Below are positions 40,478 through 52,372 of a DNA stretch of 60,447 nucleotides, in pieces (the first letter of the stretch is position 1; each line of letters starts with the position of its first letter). The stretch comes from Mycobacterium tilburgii (GTDB lineage: Bacteria > Actinomycetota > Actinomycetes > Mycobacteriales > Mycobacteriaceae). Location: assembly GCF_902168065.1 (NCBI RefSeq), contig NZ_LR655703.1, positions 1-60,447 of the forward strand, written 5' to 3'. Both the position numbers and the translations under genes were made by a program. The notes beneath the pieces are model-generated. The model did no database searches and was not told the origin of the DNA. It saw only the letters and a program-made list of their open reading frames with translations.

Positions 40478-41692
40478 ATGAGGGAAGCACCCCACGTGCT
40501 GGGTATCGTCCTGGCTGGCGGTGAGGGTAAGCGGCTGTATCCGCTGACCGCGGACCGGGCCAAACCCGCAGTTCCCTTCGGCGGTGCCTACCGGCTGATC
40601 GACTTTGTGTTGTCCAATCTCGTCAACGCCCGCTATCTGAGAATTTGCGTTCTCACGCAATACAAGTCACATTCGCTGGACCGCCACATCTCGCAGAACT
40701 GGCGGCTGTCCGGTCTGGCCGGCGACTACATCACCCCGGTCCCGGCGCAGCAGCGGCTTGGCCCGCGCTGGTACACCGGGTCCGCCGACGCGATCTACCA
40801 GTCTCTGAACCTGATCTACGACGAAGACCCCGACTACATAGTGGTTTTCGGTGCCGACCACGTGTACCGGCTGGATCCCGAGCAGATGGTCCAGTTCCAC
40901 ATCGACAGCGGCGCCGGGGCGACCGTGGCCGGCATCCGGGTGTCACGCACCGACGCCACCTCGTTCGGCTGCATCGACGCCGACGAGTCCGGCCGGATCC
41001 GCAACTTCGTCGAGAAGCCGCTGGAGCCGCCGGGCACTCCGGATGACCCGGAGGCGACGTTCGTCTCGATGGGCAACTACATCTTCACCACCAAGGTACT
41101 CATCGACGCCATTCGCGCCGACGCCGACGACGATCACTCCGACCACGACATGGGCGGCGACATCATCCCGCGGTTGGTCGCCGACGGCATGGCCGCGGTC
41201 TACGATTTCAGCGACAACGAGGTGCCCGGCGCCACCGACCGGGATCGCGGTTACTGGCGTGACGTCGGGACGCTGGACGCGTTCTACGACGCGCACATGG
41301 ATCTGGTGTCGGTGCACCCGGTGTTCAATCTGTACAACCGGCGCTGGCCGATCCGCGGTGCGACCGAGAACCTCGCGCCGGCGAAGTTCGTCAACGGCGG
41401 CTCGGCCCAGGAGTCCGTCGTCGGCGCCGGCAGCATCATCTCGGCGGCCTCGGTGCGCAACTCGGTGCTCTCGTCGAATGTGGTGGTCGACGACGGCGCC
41501 ATCGTCGAGGGCAGCGTGATCATGCCGGGCGCCCGGGTCGGCCGCGGCGCGGTTGTGCGCCACGCGATCCTGGACAAGAACGTCGTCATCGGCCCTGGCG
41601 AGATGGTCGGGGTGGACTTGGAAAAGGACCGAGAGCGTTTCGCGATCAGCGCCGGCGGTGTGGTCGCGGTGGGCAAGGGCGTCTGGGTATAG
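40478..41692 (+). CDS. glgC: Glucose-1-phosphate adenylyltransferase
   Basis: Makes ADP-glucose from ATP and glucose-1-phosphate, the donor for GlgM and GlgA. 404 residues. Motifs: the nucleotide loop [69 protein letters not shown] and a C-terminal beta-helix ([40 protein letters not shown]). Divergent from the dead glgM, sharing a 221-bp promoter region. Fully intact although its usual consumer next door is dead. Confidence 0.95.
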   Translation: MREAPHVLGIVLAGGEGKRLYPLTADRAKPAVPFGGAYRLIDFVLSNLVNARYLRICVLTQYKSHSLDRHISQNWRLSGLAGDYITPVPAQQRLGPRWYTGSADAIYQSLNLIYDEDPDYIVVFGADHVYRLDPEQMVQFHIDSGAGATVAGIRVSRTDATSFGCIDADESGRIRNFVEKPLEPPGTPDDPEATFVSMGNYIFTTKVLIDAIRADADDDHSDHDMGGDIIPRLVADGMAAVYDFSDNEVPGATDRDRGYWRDVGTLDAFYDAHMDLVSVHPVFNLYNRRWPIRGATENLAPAKFVNGGSAQESVVGAGSIISAASVRNSVLSSNVVVDDGAIVEGSVIMPGARVGRGAVVRHAILDKNVVIGPGEMVGVDLEKDRERFAISAGGVVAVGKGVWV

Positions 41693-41699
41693 CCGCCGG

Positions 41700-42377
41700 C
41701 TACCAGACGTACGGCAGTAACCGGTAGCGCACCTGCTGGGTGTACTCGCGATGTCCGGCCAATTCCTCGGCGAACAGCCGCTCCTCGTCGCGGATGCGGA
41801 CGACGAGCACCCGCAACCCCCGGGACGAGGAACAACAGTCCCCAGTACGAGCCGAGGGCCAGTGGAACGCTGGTCATCAGTACGACGATGCCGACGTACA
41901 TCGGGTGCCGGACGACCTTGTATGAGGCCGCCGGAGACGACGTGCTGGCCGGTTTCGACCGTCACTGTGGCTGCGGCATAACCGTTTCTGGATAATCACC
42001 AGCATGGCGATGCCCAGCCCGGGCGCGACCAGCACGTCGCCGAGCAGGCACACCCAGGAGGGAAGGATGCGACCAGCCCACCCGGCGGTCGAATGCGCTG
42101 AACGTCAACATTAGCAGGATCGACAGGATCGCGCCGACGATGACGACCTTCTGGATGGCTCTGGTCTCCACCTTCGGGCCGGCATGCATCCGGCGCTGCA
42201 GCGCTGCCGGGTCGGTCCGAGCGATGCAGAGGGTTGGCACGATCGTCGCCGCCATCGTGGTGGCGATGAAAACCCATGCCTGCCAATAGTTGAGCGTGCC
42301 GGCCGGGAGAAACAGCAGCAGTCCCAGCACGATCAGCCCGAACACGACGACGACGCGGCCCTGACAGCAGTGTACAT
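41700..42377 (-). pseudogene. Broken isoprenylcysteine-methyltransferase-like membrane protein
   Basis: Leftwards: MYTAVRAA then, after a shift near 42345, GLIVLGLLLFLPAGTLNYWQ, ARTDPAALQRRMHAGPKVET, VIVGAILSILLMLTFSAFDR. After shifts near 42060 and 41960 come VTVETGQHVVSGGL, MYVGIVVLMTSVPLALGSYW, LLFLVPGVA and finally RYRLLPYVW before TAG 41700. The signature of small membrane methyltransferases (GPY-like helices, VRHPMYVGI-type motif) is recognisable. Lies between glgC and an ABC efflux operon remnant. At least four frameshifts. Confidence 0.8.
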
Positions 42378-42387
42378 GATTGCAGGT

Positions 42388-43966
42388 CCTGCTGCCGGAA
42401 TGCGCTGGCGCCCAACGCGATCAGCACGGAGTCGATAGCTGTCAGCCACAGCAGTGGGGCGGCGGTGAAGCCGGTGCCGACCCGCGGAACGTGCGCGAAG
42501 GGCTCGAGGTCGAGCACCCACTGGTCGAAACCCGCCGACGAACCGATCAGGTACAAGGCGATGAATCCGGTCAACACGCCCCACAACGCAACGGTGACCG
42601 CCGAGCCCAGCCAGACGGCCGGTAGTTAGACCGCCGCGGTGCCTATCACCACACCCACCTTGGAGCCGACGTCACCGGCCGCCATGCCGTACAGTAGGCC
42701 GCCCACCGCCCGGTGATTAGCATGGCCGCGGCGGAACCGAGCAGGGCGGCGCCAGATGGCTTGCCAGCCAACGGCTTCGTGACACAGCCCCGGCTAGTGT
42801 CGTCTCGGCGCGCAAGCTGGATTCCTCTTAGTGTAGTCGCAACGTGAGTGAGATGGCGAACGCGGCGGTCACCATGCCCATCATCGCGAATGCCACCGCC
42901 AGAAAGGCTTCCTCCAGCGCGGTGGTGCCGCCCATCCGCGCCACGATGTCACGGGCCACGCCGCTGCCGATCTCGTCGCCGATGCCATGCACCACGCGCT
43001 GCCCATCACCACGCCGTACATGTACAGCACCACCGCACCCCGATCCAGGCGCCACGCCAGCCCGAACACATTGCGCAGGCCGGGGACGGCGGTGGCCGGG
43101 CCGGCGCGCTCGGCGATAAGTGCGGCGCCGACGTCACGGCCGGTCAGCAGCCGGTACGCCACGGCGGTCAGGGCCGCGGCGGTGCTCAGGTGCAGCGACA
43201 GCACCCAGAAGTGATCCCCAGCGTAGGGCCCCTGCACTTGCAGCGACCAGCCCAGCGGCGAGAGTCACGACAGGGCGCCGGAGCCGGCGTCGCCCATTGC
43301 GCGCAGCGTGAACGCGGCGGCCAGCACGGGCGAAGGCCGGTCCCGCGGGCGAACCGCGCGCTGACCGACAGCTGTGCGGTCACCGCGGCTACGGCGGCGA
43401 CGAACACCAGACCCGAACAGGCCAGCGCGGCACCGAAGGCCAGCGACCCGCCCGACCGGAGACGTCGGTGCTCAGCAGGCCGGCCGCGCCGAGTGTCCCG
43501 GTGGCCAGCGAGGCGCCGAAGGCCAGGATCAGCGCCGCGGGCAGGTCGTATACCGTCCGACGCCGGTAGAGTTCACCAGTTCGGTGCGACCGCTCTCCTC
43601 GTCGGCGCGGGAGTGCCGGATCACGGTGAGAATGACGGCCAGCGCGATCAGCACGTGGAACATCCCGATCTTCCACACGTCCACCGCGCCCAAGCGGTCG
43701 TTGTAGATCTGCCCGTACAGTGCGCGCTGGGCGGGGCTGGCCATGATCGACGCCGCGAATCCGGCGCGGGCAGCCTGGGTGGGGTACACCTTCTCGATGC
43801 TTCCGACGTAGACCGTCGCCAGCGGGAGGGAAAGTAGCAGGATCCACAACGGCAGCGAGACCCGGTCGCGTCGCAGATACAGCCGCAGCATCCCCAAGGT
43901 TCCGCTGAAAGTCGAAACCCCTTGGGGTGTTGTATATTTGGTCCGATCAAGGGTGGTGGTAGTCAT
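42388..43966 (-). pseudogene. Broken ABC efflux permease (Rv1217c-like)
   Basis: Start ATG 43966 overlaps the ATPase stop. N-terminus is clean: LGMLRLYLRRDRVSLPLWIL, YGQIYNDRLGAVDVWKIGMF, IRHSRADEESGRTELVNSTG, then a shift near 43555. Further pieces LILAFGASLATGTLGAAGLL, LTAVAYRLLTGRDVGAALIA, FGLAWRLDRGAVVLYMYGVV and MMGMVTAAFAISLTLRLH. After gaps it ends WVLDLEPFAHVPRVGTGFTA and TAIDSVLIALGASAFRQQDL. More than six frameshifts. With the ATPase it formed a multidrug exporter controlled by RaaS in M. tuberculosis. Confidence 0.85.
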
Positions 43967-44882
43967 GCGGAGACCTTCCTTGTGCTGCGACCGGTGTCGT
44001 AGTGGCGCAGGAAGAGCCCTTCGAGATTCGTGGGCTGGCTGATCAGGCTGCGCACGCCGGCATCGCCCAGCACACGGATCAGTTCGCCGAGGCTTTCGCT
44101 GTCGACCTGCGCGCGTAACGTGTTGTCGGCGACGCTGACGTCCTCAACTACCTTGATACGAGTTAGATCGCCAGAGTAGACGGTCATTTCGGCTTTGATG
44201 GAGGTGCGGCTGAGGTGCCGCATCGAGTCCAGTGTCCCGGATTCAATGGTCTTGCCGGCGTGGATGATGGTCACTCGCTGGTACAGTGCTTCCGTTTCGG
44301 CCAGGATGTGGCTGGACAGCAGCACCGTCACGCCGCGGTCGCGTGCTTCGATCACTCATTGTTGAAAAACGTTTTCCATCAACGGGTCCAGTCCGCTGCT
44401 GGGCTTGTCGAGCAGCAGCAGGCTGGCGTGCGAGGAGAAAGCCGAATCAGCGAGGCCTTCTGGCGGTTGCCCTTGAAGTAGGTCCGTGACTTCTTGGTCG
44501 GATCCGCGTCGAAGCGTTCGATGAGCTCGCGGCGGCGAGCGTCGTCGATGCCGCCGCGTATGCGGGCCAACAAGTTGATGGTCTCGCCGCCGGTCAGCGA
44601 CGGCCACAGCGTGACATCGCCCGGTACATAAGCGATCTGGCGGTGCAGTGCAACTGCGTCGGTCTACGGATCGCCGCCCAGCAGGCGCACGCTGCCGCTG
44701 TCGGCACGCACCAACCCCAGCAGGATGCGGATGGTGGTGGACTTACAGACCCCGTTGGGGCCGAGGAACCCGTGCACTTCACCTTGGCGCACGGTCAGAT
44801 CGAGGCCATCCAGCGCGCGCATCTGCCCGAAGGTCTTGGTGAGGCCGCGGATTTCGGTCGGCGCGGCGTTGTCAACTCTCAT
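43963..44882 (-). pseudogene. Broken ABC efflux ATPase (Rv1218c-like)
   Basis: ATG 44882 leads to [20 protein letters not shown] and a mutated Walker A ([10 protein letters not shown], Gly to Cys). Frame runs to TAG at 44664-44666 (probably Trp before) and on through [20 protein letters not shown] and [20 protein letters not shown]. The signature and Walker B region is scrambled near 44430-44480, another stop lies at 44356-44358, and the tail [20 protein letters not shown] to [16 protein letters not shown] is open. No functional ATPase can be made. Confidence 0.88.
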
Positions 44883-44886
44883 GGGG

Positions 44887-45510
44887 CTATCCTTGAACAT
44901 CGGCGGTCAGGAATGCGTCGTACATGGTGCGGTCCGCCATCAGGCCCTCGGTGTAGATCTCGAGAGCGGGCAGCACCATTTCTTGGGCATAGTCGCGCAA
45001 GACGGCACGCAGATCTGTTGGCGTTGGATGCATTTGGATGTAGAGTAGCAAGCTTCCACCGCCGGTGATGCCCAAGTATTTTGCCCGGGCGTGCGGATCG
45101 CGGCTGGGTTTGATCGTCCCGGCGCGCACGCCCTCTTCCAGATATTCGTAGGCGTTGTCGATCAACCTGCGCCACAACGTGTTCGCCAGCTCGCCACCGG
45201 TCTGCATGCTGCGCACCAGGTACGCCATCATCGGCGCGTATTCCTCGATCTCGGTCATCTGCGCGAACCAGGTGGCCGGGCCATTGGACCGCATCTCCTC
45301 GGCCTTGGTGCTGTAGAGCTCTTCGGCGATGTAGTCCTCGCACGCCTTGCGCAAGCCCTCTTTGGAGCTGAAGTGATGAATGACCAATGCCGCGCTGACA
45401 CCGGCCGCCTCGGCGATGGTCCGCAGCCCGACGCCGAAGCCGTGCTGGCCGAACTGTTCGATGGCCGCGTCGCGAATCCGGGCGGCGGTCGTCAGGTCGA
45501 TTAAACGCAC
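44887..45510 (-). CDS. raaS: TetR-family regulator RaaS (Rv1219c-like)
   Basis: 207 residues from GTG 45510. N-terminal [55 protein letters not shown]. The C-terminal ligand domain is uninterrupted and ends [10 protein letters not shown]. In M. tuberculosis RaaS represses the Rv1218c-Rv1217c efflux genes and is tied to survival under antimicrobial stress. Here it is intact while both pump genes downstream (4-bp gap) are dead. It may autoregulate through the direct repeats over its start. Confidence 0.9.
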   Translation of the reverse strand: MRLIDLTTAARIRDAAIEQFGQHGFGVGLRTIAEAAGVSAALVIHHFSSKEGLRKACEDYIAEELYSTKAEEMRSNGPATWFAQMTEIEEYAPMMAYLVRSMQTGGELANTLWRRLIDNAYEYLEEGVRAGTIKPSRDPHARAKYLGITGGGSLLLYIQMHPTPTDLRAVLRDYAQEMVLPALEIYTEGLMADRTMYDAFLTADVQG

Positions 45511-45537
45511 GTTCAGTACATTAAATGATCGTTCAGT
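45510..45537. promoter_or_regulatory. Candidate RaaS operator
   Basis: Two exact copies of CGTTCAGT at 45510-45517 and 45530-45537, 20 bp apart (about two helical turns), flank the AT-rich ACATTAAATGAT and overlap the raaS start codon. Arrangement suits autorepression; motif identity is inference. Confidence 0.45.
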
Positions 45538-45613
45538 CTACGGTCAAGGGGGCGCGCAAAGGATTCGTAAAGAAATCATTCTGAGACTTCTGCGGGCGGA
45601 TCGGGCCGGCCGG

Positions 45614-46282
45614 CTAATCGCGGACGGCGGCCAAGACGCCCTCACCGAGTGGCACCAGCGCCGGCGTCAACCGCTCGTCCTCGGCGATCAGGCGCGCCGC
45701 CTCGCGCACCGCAATGACGTCGGCATCGCGCGCCGCGGGATCACCGGCACGTCCTCCCAGCGCCGACCCGTGCACGACGATGACCCCACCGGACCGCAGC
45801 AACCGCACGCCCTCGACGACGTATTCGGGCTGGTCGACCGGGTCGGCGTCGATGAAGACCAGGTCGTAGGACTCGTCGGCGAGACGGGTGAGCACCTCTT
45901 GCGCGCGGCCGCTGATCAACCGGGTGCGGGACGGCCCGATGCCGGCTTCGGAGAAGGCCTGCTTGGCCAGCCGCAAATACTCCGGCTCGATGTCGATCGT
46001 GGTCAGCACGCCGTCGTCGCTCATGCCGGACAGCAACCAGAGGCCACTGACCCCCGCACCCGTCCCCACCTCGGCGACCGCCTTGCCGCCGGACAGCTTG
46101 GTCAGCATGCTCAGCAGCGCGCCGACCGCCGGCGTCACCGCCCGGGCGCCGATGTCGACCGCACGTTCGCGGGCACCGGTCAGGATTGCGTCCTCGGAGA
46201 TCGAGCCCTCGGCATGCGCGGAGAGCGAATCGGATCGACTGGGGGCCGGCCGGCCGGGGGGATCTTCGTCGCTGCCGTCCAT
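45614..46282 (-). CDS. Class I O-methyltransferase (Rv1220c-like)
   Basis: 222 residues from ATG 46282; an upstream Met at 46300 is possible. AdoMet-dependent methyltransferase of the catechol-O-methyltransferase type: motif [17 protein letters not shown], motif [15 protein letters not shown], and [17 protein letters not shown] where the Asp residues bind metal. The C-terminus carries [20 protein letters not shown] and [12 protein letters not shown]. Small-molecule substrate unknown. Divergent from sigE, as in M. tuberculosis. Confidence 0.9.
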   Translation of the reverse strand: MDGSDEDPPGRPAPSRSDSLSAHAEGSISEDAILTGARERAVDIGARAVTPAVGALLSMLTKLSGGKAVAEVGTGAGVSGLWLLSGMSDDGVLTTIDIEPEYLRLAKQAFSEAGIGPSRTRLISGRAQEVLTRLADESYDLVFIDADPVDQPEYVVEGVRLLRSGGVIVVHGSALGGRAGDPAARDADVIAVREAARLIAEDERLTPALVPLGEGVLAAVRD

Positions 46283-46411
46283 GCCCGCAGCGTATGCCAT
46301 AGGGTTGGCTCACCCGACCCAGATGGTTTTCGACACGCCCGGCGCTCCGGCCGTGGCATAACTCACGTGGCGGTGAGTATCTCCTGCTTACGGCAGGTAA
46401 CGAAAAGGTTT

Positions 46412-46427
46412 CTCAGCCAAACCTCAG
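46412..46427 (+). promoter_or_regulatory. MprA-like direct repeat upstream of sigE
   Basis: Two CTCAG words at 46412-46416 and 46423-46427, within TCTCAGCCAAACCTCAG, lie about 50 bp before the sigE ATG. This resembles the loosely conserved direct repeats bound by MprA, which activates sigE in M. tuberculosis under envelope stress. Resemblance only; other SigE promoters were not identified. Confidence 0.45.
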
Positions 46428-46471
46428 ATTGTTCCTATGCCGCGCATACGCCTGTACGCGACGGTGTCGGT

Positions 46472-47224
46472 ATGGAACGCGGAGGACGTTGGGTGGGGAA
46501 TACAGATGGGCGGCCACGTGTTGCCGCAAACAACGAAATGTCAGTGGTTGACAGCGCGACTTGTTCGGAGGATTCGATCAACACCACTCTGCTGAGCCCC
46601 AGCACCATGTCCCACGCCCAGGAGTTCGCTGACGACGAATGGGTGGAGCCCGCCGACGGTCTGCACGGCACCGCCGTGTTCGACGCGACCGGCGACAAGA
46701 CGACGATGCCCTCCTGGGACGAGTTGGTGCGACAGCACGCCGACCGGGTGTACCGGCTGGCCTACCGGCTCTCGGGGAGCCAGCAGGACGCCGAGGATCT
46801 GACGCAGGAGACGTTCATCAGGGTCTTCCGCTCGGTCCAGAATTACCAGCCGGGGACCTTCGAAGGCTGGCTGCACCGCATCACCACGAACCTGTTCCTG
46901 GACATGGTGCGGCGCCGGGCCCGGATCCGGATGGAAGCGTTGCCGGAGGACTACGACCGGGTGCCGGCCGACGAGCCGAACCCCGAGCAGATCTACCACG
47001 ACGCCCGGCTCGGGCCGGATCTGCAGGCCGCCCTGGACTCGCTGCCGCCGGAGTTTCGCGCCGCGGTGGTGCTCTGCGACATCGAAGGGCTGTCCTACGA
47101 GGAAATCGGCGCCACGCTGGGCGTCAAGCTGGGCACCGTGCGCAGCCGGATCCACCGGGGACGCCAGACACTGCGCGATTATCTGGCCGCGCATTCGGCG
47201 CCGGAGCACGCCAAGTCGCCGTGA
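46472..47224 (+). CDS. sigE: ECF sigma factor SigE
   Basis: Extracytoplasmic-function sigma factor for envelope stress. 250 residues from ATG 46472 (M. tuberculosis 257); other starts downstream are possible since SigE isoforms are known. Region 2: [60 protein letters not shown]. Region 4: [20 protein letters not shown] and [20 protein letters not shown]. The N-terminal extension is less conserved. Followed at 116 bp by its anti-sigma factor and by htrA and tatB, a complete regulon core. Confidence 0.96.
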   Translation: MERGGRWVGNTDGRPRVAANNEMSVVDSATCSEDSINTTLLSPSTMSHAQEFADDEWVEPADGLHGTAVFDATGDKTTMPSWDELVRQHADRVYRLAYRLSGSQQDAEDLTQETFIRVFRSVQNYQPGTFEGWLHRITTNLFLDMVRRRARIRMEALPEDYDRVPADEPNPEQIYHDARLGPDLQAALDSLPPEFRAAVVLCDIEGLSYEEIGATLGVKLGTVRSRIHRGRQTLRDYLAAHSAPEHAKSP

Positions 47225-47340
47225 GCCGGCTTCCGCCACCGCTCACGGCCCGATGATCGTTCGATTTCCCCGCATGCATGGAGGTGCGCAGCACCTTATC
47301 GCGCTACATTCGAGGGGTACGTGGCAGAAAGGAGCTGGTG

Positions 47341-47739
47341 ATGGCCGACCGGGGACATGTTTTTCGCCGCGCGTTCTCCTGGCTCCCGGTTCAGTTCGCC
47401 TCGCAGAGCGACGCCCCGGTCGGTGCCCCGCGGCAATTCGGTTCGACCGAACACCTGTCCATCGAGGCGATTGCGGCGTTTGTCGACGGCGAACTGCGGA
47501 TGAGCGCCCACCTGCGGGCCGCCCACCACCTCTCGCTGTGCCCGCAGTGCACCGCCGAGGTCGACGACCAGAGCCGGGCCCGGGCCGCGCTGCGCGGCGA
47601 CTCCCACCCGATCCGCATCCCCACCTCCCTGCTGGGCATGCTGTCGCAGATCCCGCACTATCCGCGTGACGACACGCCATCACCTGCTGCCAAGCGTTTC
47701 TTCGACGGCGACGTGCGCGACCAGCGTAAGCGCCGGTAG
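47341..47739 (+). CDS. rseA: Anti-sigma factor RseA
   Basis: Zinc-associated anti-sigma factor that holds SigE. 132 residues from ATG 47341 after GAAAGGAGCTGGTG. Conserved N-terminus GHVFRRAFSWLPVQFASQSD and HLSIEAIAAFVDGELRMSAH, then the ZAS motif HHLSLCPQC with His and two Cys. The C-terminal tail is shorter and differs from M. tuberculosis, where phosphorylation leads to ClpC1P2 degradation. SigE control thus looks preserved. Confidence 0.93.
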   Translation: MADRGHVFRRAFSWLPVQFASQSDAPVGAPRQFGSTEHLSIEAIAAFVDGELRMSAHLRAAHHLSLCPQCTAEVDDQSRARAALRGDSHPIRIPTSLLGMLSQIPHYPRDDTPSPAAKRFFDGDVRDQRKRR

Positions 47740-47799
47740 CAGTCTCCGACCACCCCGGCTCGTGGTCGTAAACCGACCGATCAGCGATGTGGATACTAG

Positions 47800-49425
<1,626 letters not shown>

Positions 49426-49815
49426 ATGTTCGGAAATCTGAGCTGGGAGCACATCCTCGTCCTCGTGGTGGTCGGGCTGGTGATCCTGGGGCCGGAGCGG
49501 CTTCCGGGTGCGATCCAGTGGACGTCGACATCGTTGCGGCAGGCCCGCGATTACCTCAGTGGGGTGACCAGCCAGCTGCGCGAGGACCTCGGCCCCGAGT
49601 TCGACGACCTGCGTGGCCCGTTTAGCGACCTGCAGACGCTGCGGGGGATGTCGCCGCGCGCCGCGCTGACCAAGCATCTGCTCGACGGCGACGACTCGTT
49701 CCTCACCGGCAATTTCGAACGCCCGGTCAACGGAACTGCGGCGCACCATCCGCAACAGCCGCAGCCGCCGGTGCAGCAACATGGGCCGGCGCCATTCGAC
49801 ACCGACGCGACGTAA
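49426..49815 (+). CDS. tatB: Twin-arginine translocase subunit TatB
   Basis: Part of the TatBC receptor for folded secreted proteins. 129 residues, ATG directly after the htrA stop TAA. Membrane helix and hinge: [20 protein letters not shown] then [20 protein letters not shown], an amphipathic helix, and a Pro/Gln-rich tail ([13 protein letters not shown]). tatA and tatC are elsewhere, as normal in mycobacteria. FbpB has an arginine-pair signal and might use this route, although that is not established. Confidence 0.93.
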   Translation: MFGNLSWEHILVLVVVGLVILGPERLPGAIQWTSTSLRQARDYLSGVTSQLREDLGPEFDDLRGPFSDLQTLRGMSPRAALTKHLLDGDDSFLTGNFERPVNGTAAHHPQQPQPPVQQHGPAPFDTDAT

Positions 49816-49844
49816 CGGTCGGTTCGGCCTGCCCCGCCGGTACG

Positions 49845-51002
49845 TCAGCGCCGGCTCGGGTCGAGCCCCAGCGAAACGCCCGCTAAACCGCGCTTGCGCG
49901 ACGACAACTTGTCGGCCACGCTGCGTAATTCCTTGCCTACCGGCGAATCCGGCGCGCTGAGCACGATCGGGACACCCGAATCGCTGGCGGCCACCAGGGC
50001 GGGGTCCAGCGGGATCTGACCGAGTAGCGGCACGTCGGCGCCCACAGCGCGGGACAGTCGCTCGGCGACCTGCTCGCCCCCACCCTCGCCGAACACGTGC
50101 AGGGTCGACCCGTCCGGCAGGGTCAGGCCGGACATGTTCTCAACGACGCCGACGACGCGCTGCCGGGTTTGCAGCGCTATGCTGCCGGCCCGCTCGGCGA
50201 CCTCGGCGGCGGCCAACTGCGGCGTGGTGACGACCAGGATCTCCGCGTTGGGGAGTAGCTGTGCCAGCGAGATGGCGATATCGCCGGTGCCCGGCGGCAG
50301 GTCGAGCAGCAGCACGTCCAGGTCGCCCCAATAGACGTCGGCCAGGAACTGCTGCAGCGCCCGGTGCAGCATCGGGCCGCGCCACACCACGGGCGTGTTG
50401 CCCTGGGTGAACTGCGCGATCGAGATCACCTTCACGTCGTGCGCGATCGGCGGCAGGATCATCGATTCGACCTGGGCGGGCCGATCGGTGGTGCCCATCA
50501 TGCGAGGGACGGAGTGGCCGTGGATGTCGGCGTCGAGCGCGCCGACGGACAGACCGCGGGCGGCCATCGCGGCGGCCAGGTTGACCGTGACGCTGGACTT
50601 TCCGACCCCGCCTTTGCCGGACGCGACCGCGTAGACCCGGGTCAGCGAGTTGGGTCGAGCGAACGGGATGACCGGCTCAGTGGCATCCCCGCGCAGCTTT
50701 TTGCGCAGCTCGGTGCGCTGCTCGTCGTTCATCACGTCCAGACTGACCTTGACCGAGTCGGTGCCCGGTACGTCGGCGACCGCTTGGCTGACGCGGTCGC
50801 TGATCTCGTTCTTCTTCGGGCAGCTCGCGGTGGTCAGGTAGATCCCGACGTGCACGCCGCCATCGGCGTCGGTGTCGATGCTCTTGACCATCCCGAGTTC
50901 GGTGATCGGACGCCGCAATTCGGGATCGATCACTTTGCCCAGCGCGGCGCGGATAGTGGCGTTCAGGTCGGGTTGCGAAGCGGGGGAGTCATGTCGAGAC
51001 AT
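49845..51002 (-). CDS. mrp: Mrp/NBP35-type Fe-S cluster carrier ATPase
   Basis: Scaffold or carrier P-loop ATPase of Fe-S protein maturation. 385 residues from ATG 51002 (GTG 51005 also possible). N-terminal MIP18/DUF59 domain (ALGKVIDPELRRPITELGMV), then the deviant Walker A SGKGGVGKSSVTVNLA, LDADIHGHSVPRMMG, LLLDLPPGTGDIAISLAQLL and VVENMSGL. It converges on tatB with a 29-bp gap; the M. tuberculosis genes Rv1225c to Rv1228 between them are absent. Intact. Confidence 0.93.
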   Translation of the reverse strand: MSRHDSPASQPDLNATIRAALGKVIDPELRRPITELGMVKSIDTDADGGVHVGIYLTTASCPKKNEISDRVSQAVADVPGTDSVKVSLDVMNDEQRTELRKKLRGDATEPVIPFARPNSLTRVYAVASGKGGVGKSSVTVNLAAAMAARGLSVGALDADIHGHSVPRMMGTTDRPAQVESMILPPIAHDVKVISIAQFTQGNTPVVWRGPMLHRALQQFLADVYWGDLDVLLLDLPPGTGDIAISLAQLLPNAEILVVTTPQLAAAEVAERAGSIALQTRQRVVGVVENMSGLTLPDGSTLHVFGEGGGEQVAERLSRAVGADVPLLGQIPLDPALVAASDSGVPIVLSAPDSPVGKELRSVADKLSSRKRGLAGVSLGLDPSRR

Positions 51003-52124
51003 CACCGCCGAGTGTAGGCGGCGCGGCTGTTGACCGGCTGGCAGGCGTCAGGCGAACGGAGCGAATGGCTGCGGTCCTGCCCCGGCGGGGTGTTCTGCGA
51101 GGTTATGCAGATCACCGTGCATCCCGGCATGTGGTCGTGCGGCGGTCCGGTCAGATCGATCAGGGGCATCCGCGCCATCGGGTCGTCCTGCGGCAGCCCG
51201 ATCATGTTGATCGGCAGGCCGGGGCCGAGTCCCTCAGGGTGTTCGTCGTGCGCGTTGCCCAGCGGCGGCGGTCCGGTGATCGGCGGCAGGTCGATCGGGA
51301 CGACGCCGGTGGCGTAAGCCGCGGCCCAGCCCAGTACGTTCTGCGCGTGGGGCATGGAGTTGTTGTAGCGCAGGATCGCGGTCATGACCTGGGCCGGGTC
51401 GGGCAGGTTCAGTCCCCCGCTGCACAGGTAGCGGGCGGCCGTCAGAGTAGAGTCGAACAGGTTCTGCGGGTCGGTCAGGCCGTTGTCGTCACCGTCGGAG
51501 GCATACCGCGCCCAGGTGCCCGGGAGGAACTGCATCGGGCCCATGGCGCGGGCGTAGGTGACGGTTGCCGACGCTGCTCGAGATGATGACCTCGTTGCCG
51601 GGCAGCGTGCCGTCCAGGGCAGGGTCGAAGATCGGGGTCACCGCGGTGCCGCGGGCGTCGACGTTGCCGCCGCAGGCATGCCCGGATTCGATCCTGCCGA
51701 TAGCGGCCAGCAGGTTCCAGCTGACCCCGCACGCCGGGTCCGACACGGACATCTTCTGCTCCGCGTTGCGGTATGCGGTCAGCGCCATCATCGGAATGCC
51801 CCAATGCGCCGGGCGCATTCACCGCCCTCGGGGGAGGTGGTGCGGACACGGCGCCGGCCGCGACGTGAAACGCCGTCGTCATCGCGGTCGACCGCGATGA
51901 CGACTGGGTCGGATAGGTCCGGGATGTTCGGAGAGACCGCGGCGACCGGTGTGACGACCGCCTGCACCGACGGGATCGGGCTTTTTCCGTGCAAGGGCTC
52001 GGGGGTCGCGCTGACGGCTCCGGCAAAGACCAGCGGACTGATCACCGCCAGGCTGAACGCCTGCACCCAAGTTGTGCGAAGCACCCGCTTCCGTACCGCC
52101 GCGACGGCCGGGTGAGTACCCAAC
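51002..52124 (-). pseudogene. Broken lytic transglycosylase (Rv1230c-like)
   Basis: N-terminus from TTG 52124 or nearby: HPAVAAVRKRVLRTTWVQAF, a membrane/signal helix (FSLAVISPLVFAGAVSAT), then a shift near 51800 to GIPMMALTAYRNAEQKM, and WNLLAAIGRIESGHACGG, the catalytic glutamate block of MltB-type lytic transglycosylases. A second shift near 51565 leads to MGPMQFLPGTWARYASDGDD, DPQNLFDSTLTAARYLCSGG and AILRYNNSMPHAQNVLGWAA. The enzyme would cleave peptidoglycan glycan strands. Two or three frameshifts separate otherwise well-kept halves, so the death looks recent. Confidence 0.85.
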
Positions 52125-52372
52125 GTCCCCCTATGCGCACGCCACCGTCCTAAGTATTTAGACTGTCGGAAGCCCCATGTTGAGCCGCCGGAACCGCTGC
52201 TTAGCCTCGTGAACGAGATCACCATACATAACTCTTTTGACCAGGGTGGCGCAACGGTGGATTCGGTATTTAGGAGGATTCCCTAGTAGCCGACAGCGGT
52301 CCGAAAGGGCGGCCCAACGGCTGCCAGAAGGCGGCCCGAAAGTAGCCCGAGCAGGGATCCCGGACCGGGCCG

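Noticed and set aside
45380..46471. Long open frame upstream of sigE in the same frame
   Set aside because: It lies antisense to the O-methyltransferase gene; SigE homology begins only after ATG 46472. High-GC genomes give many such shadow frames.
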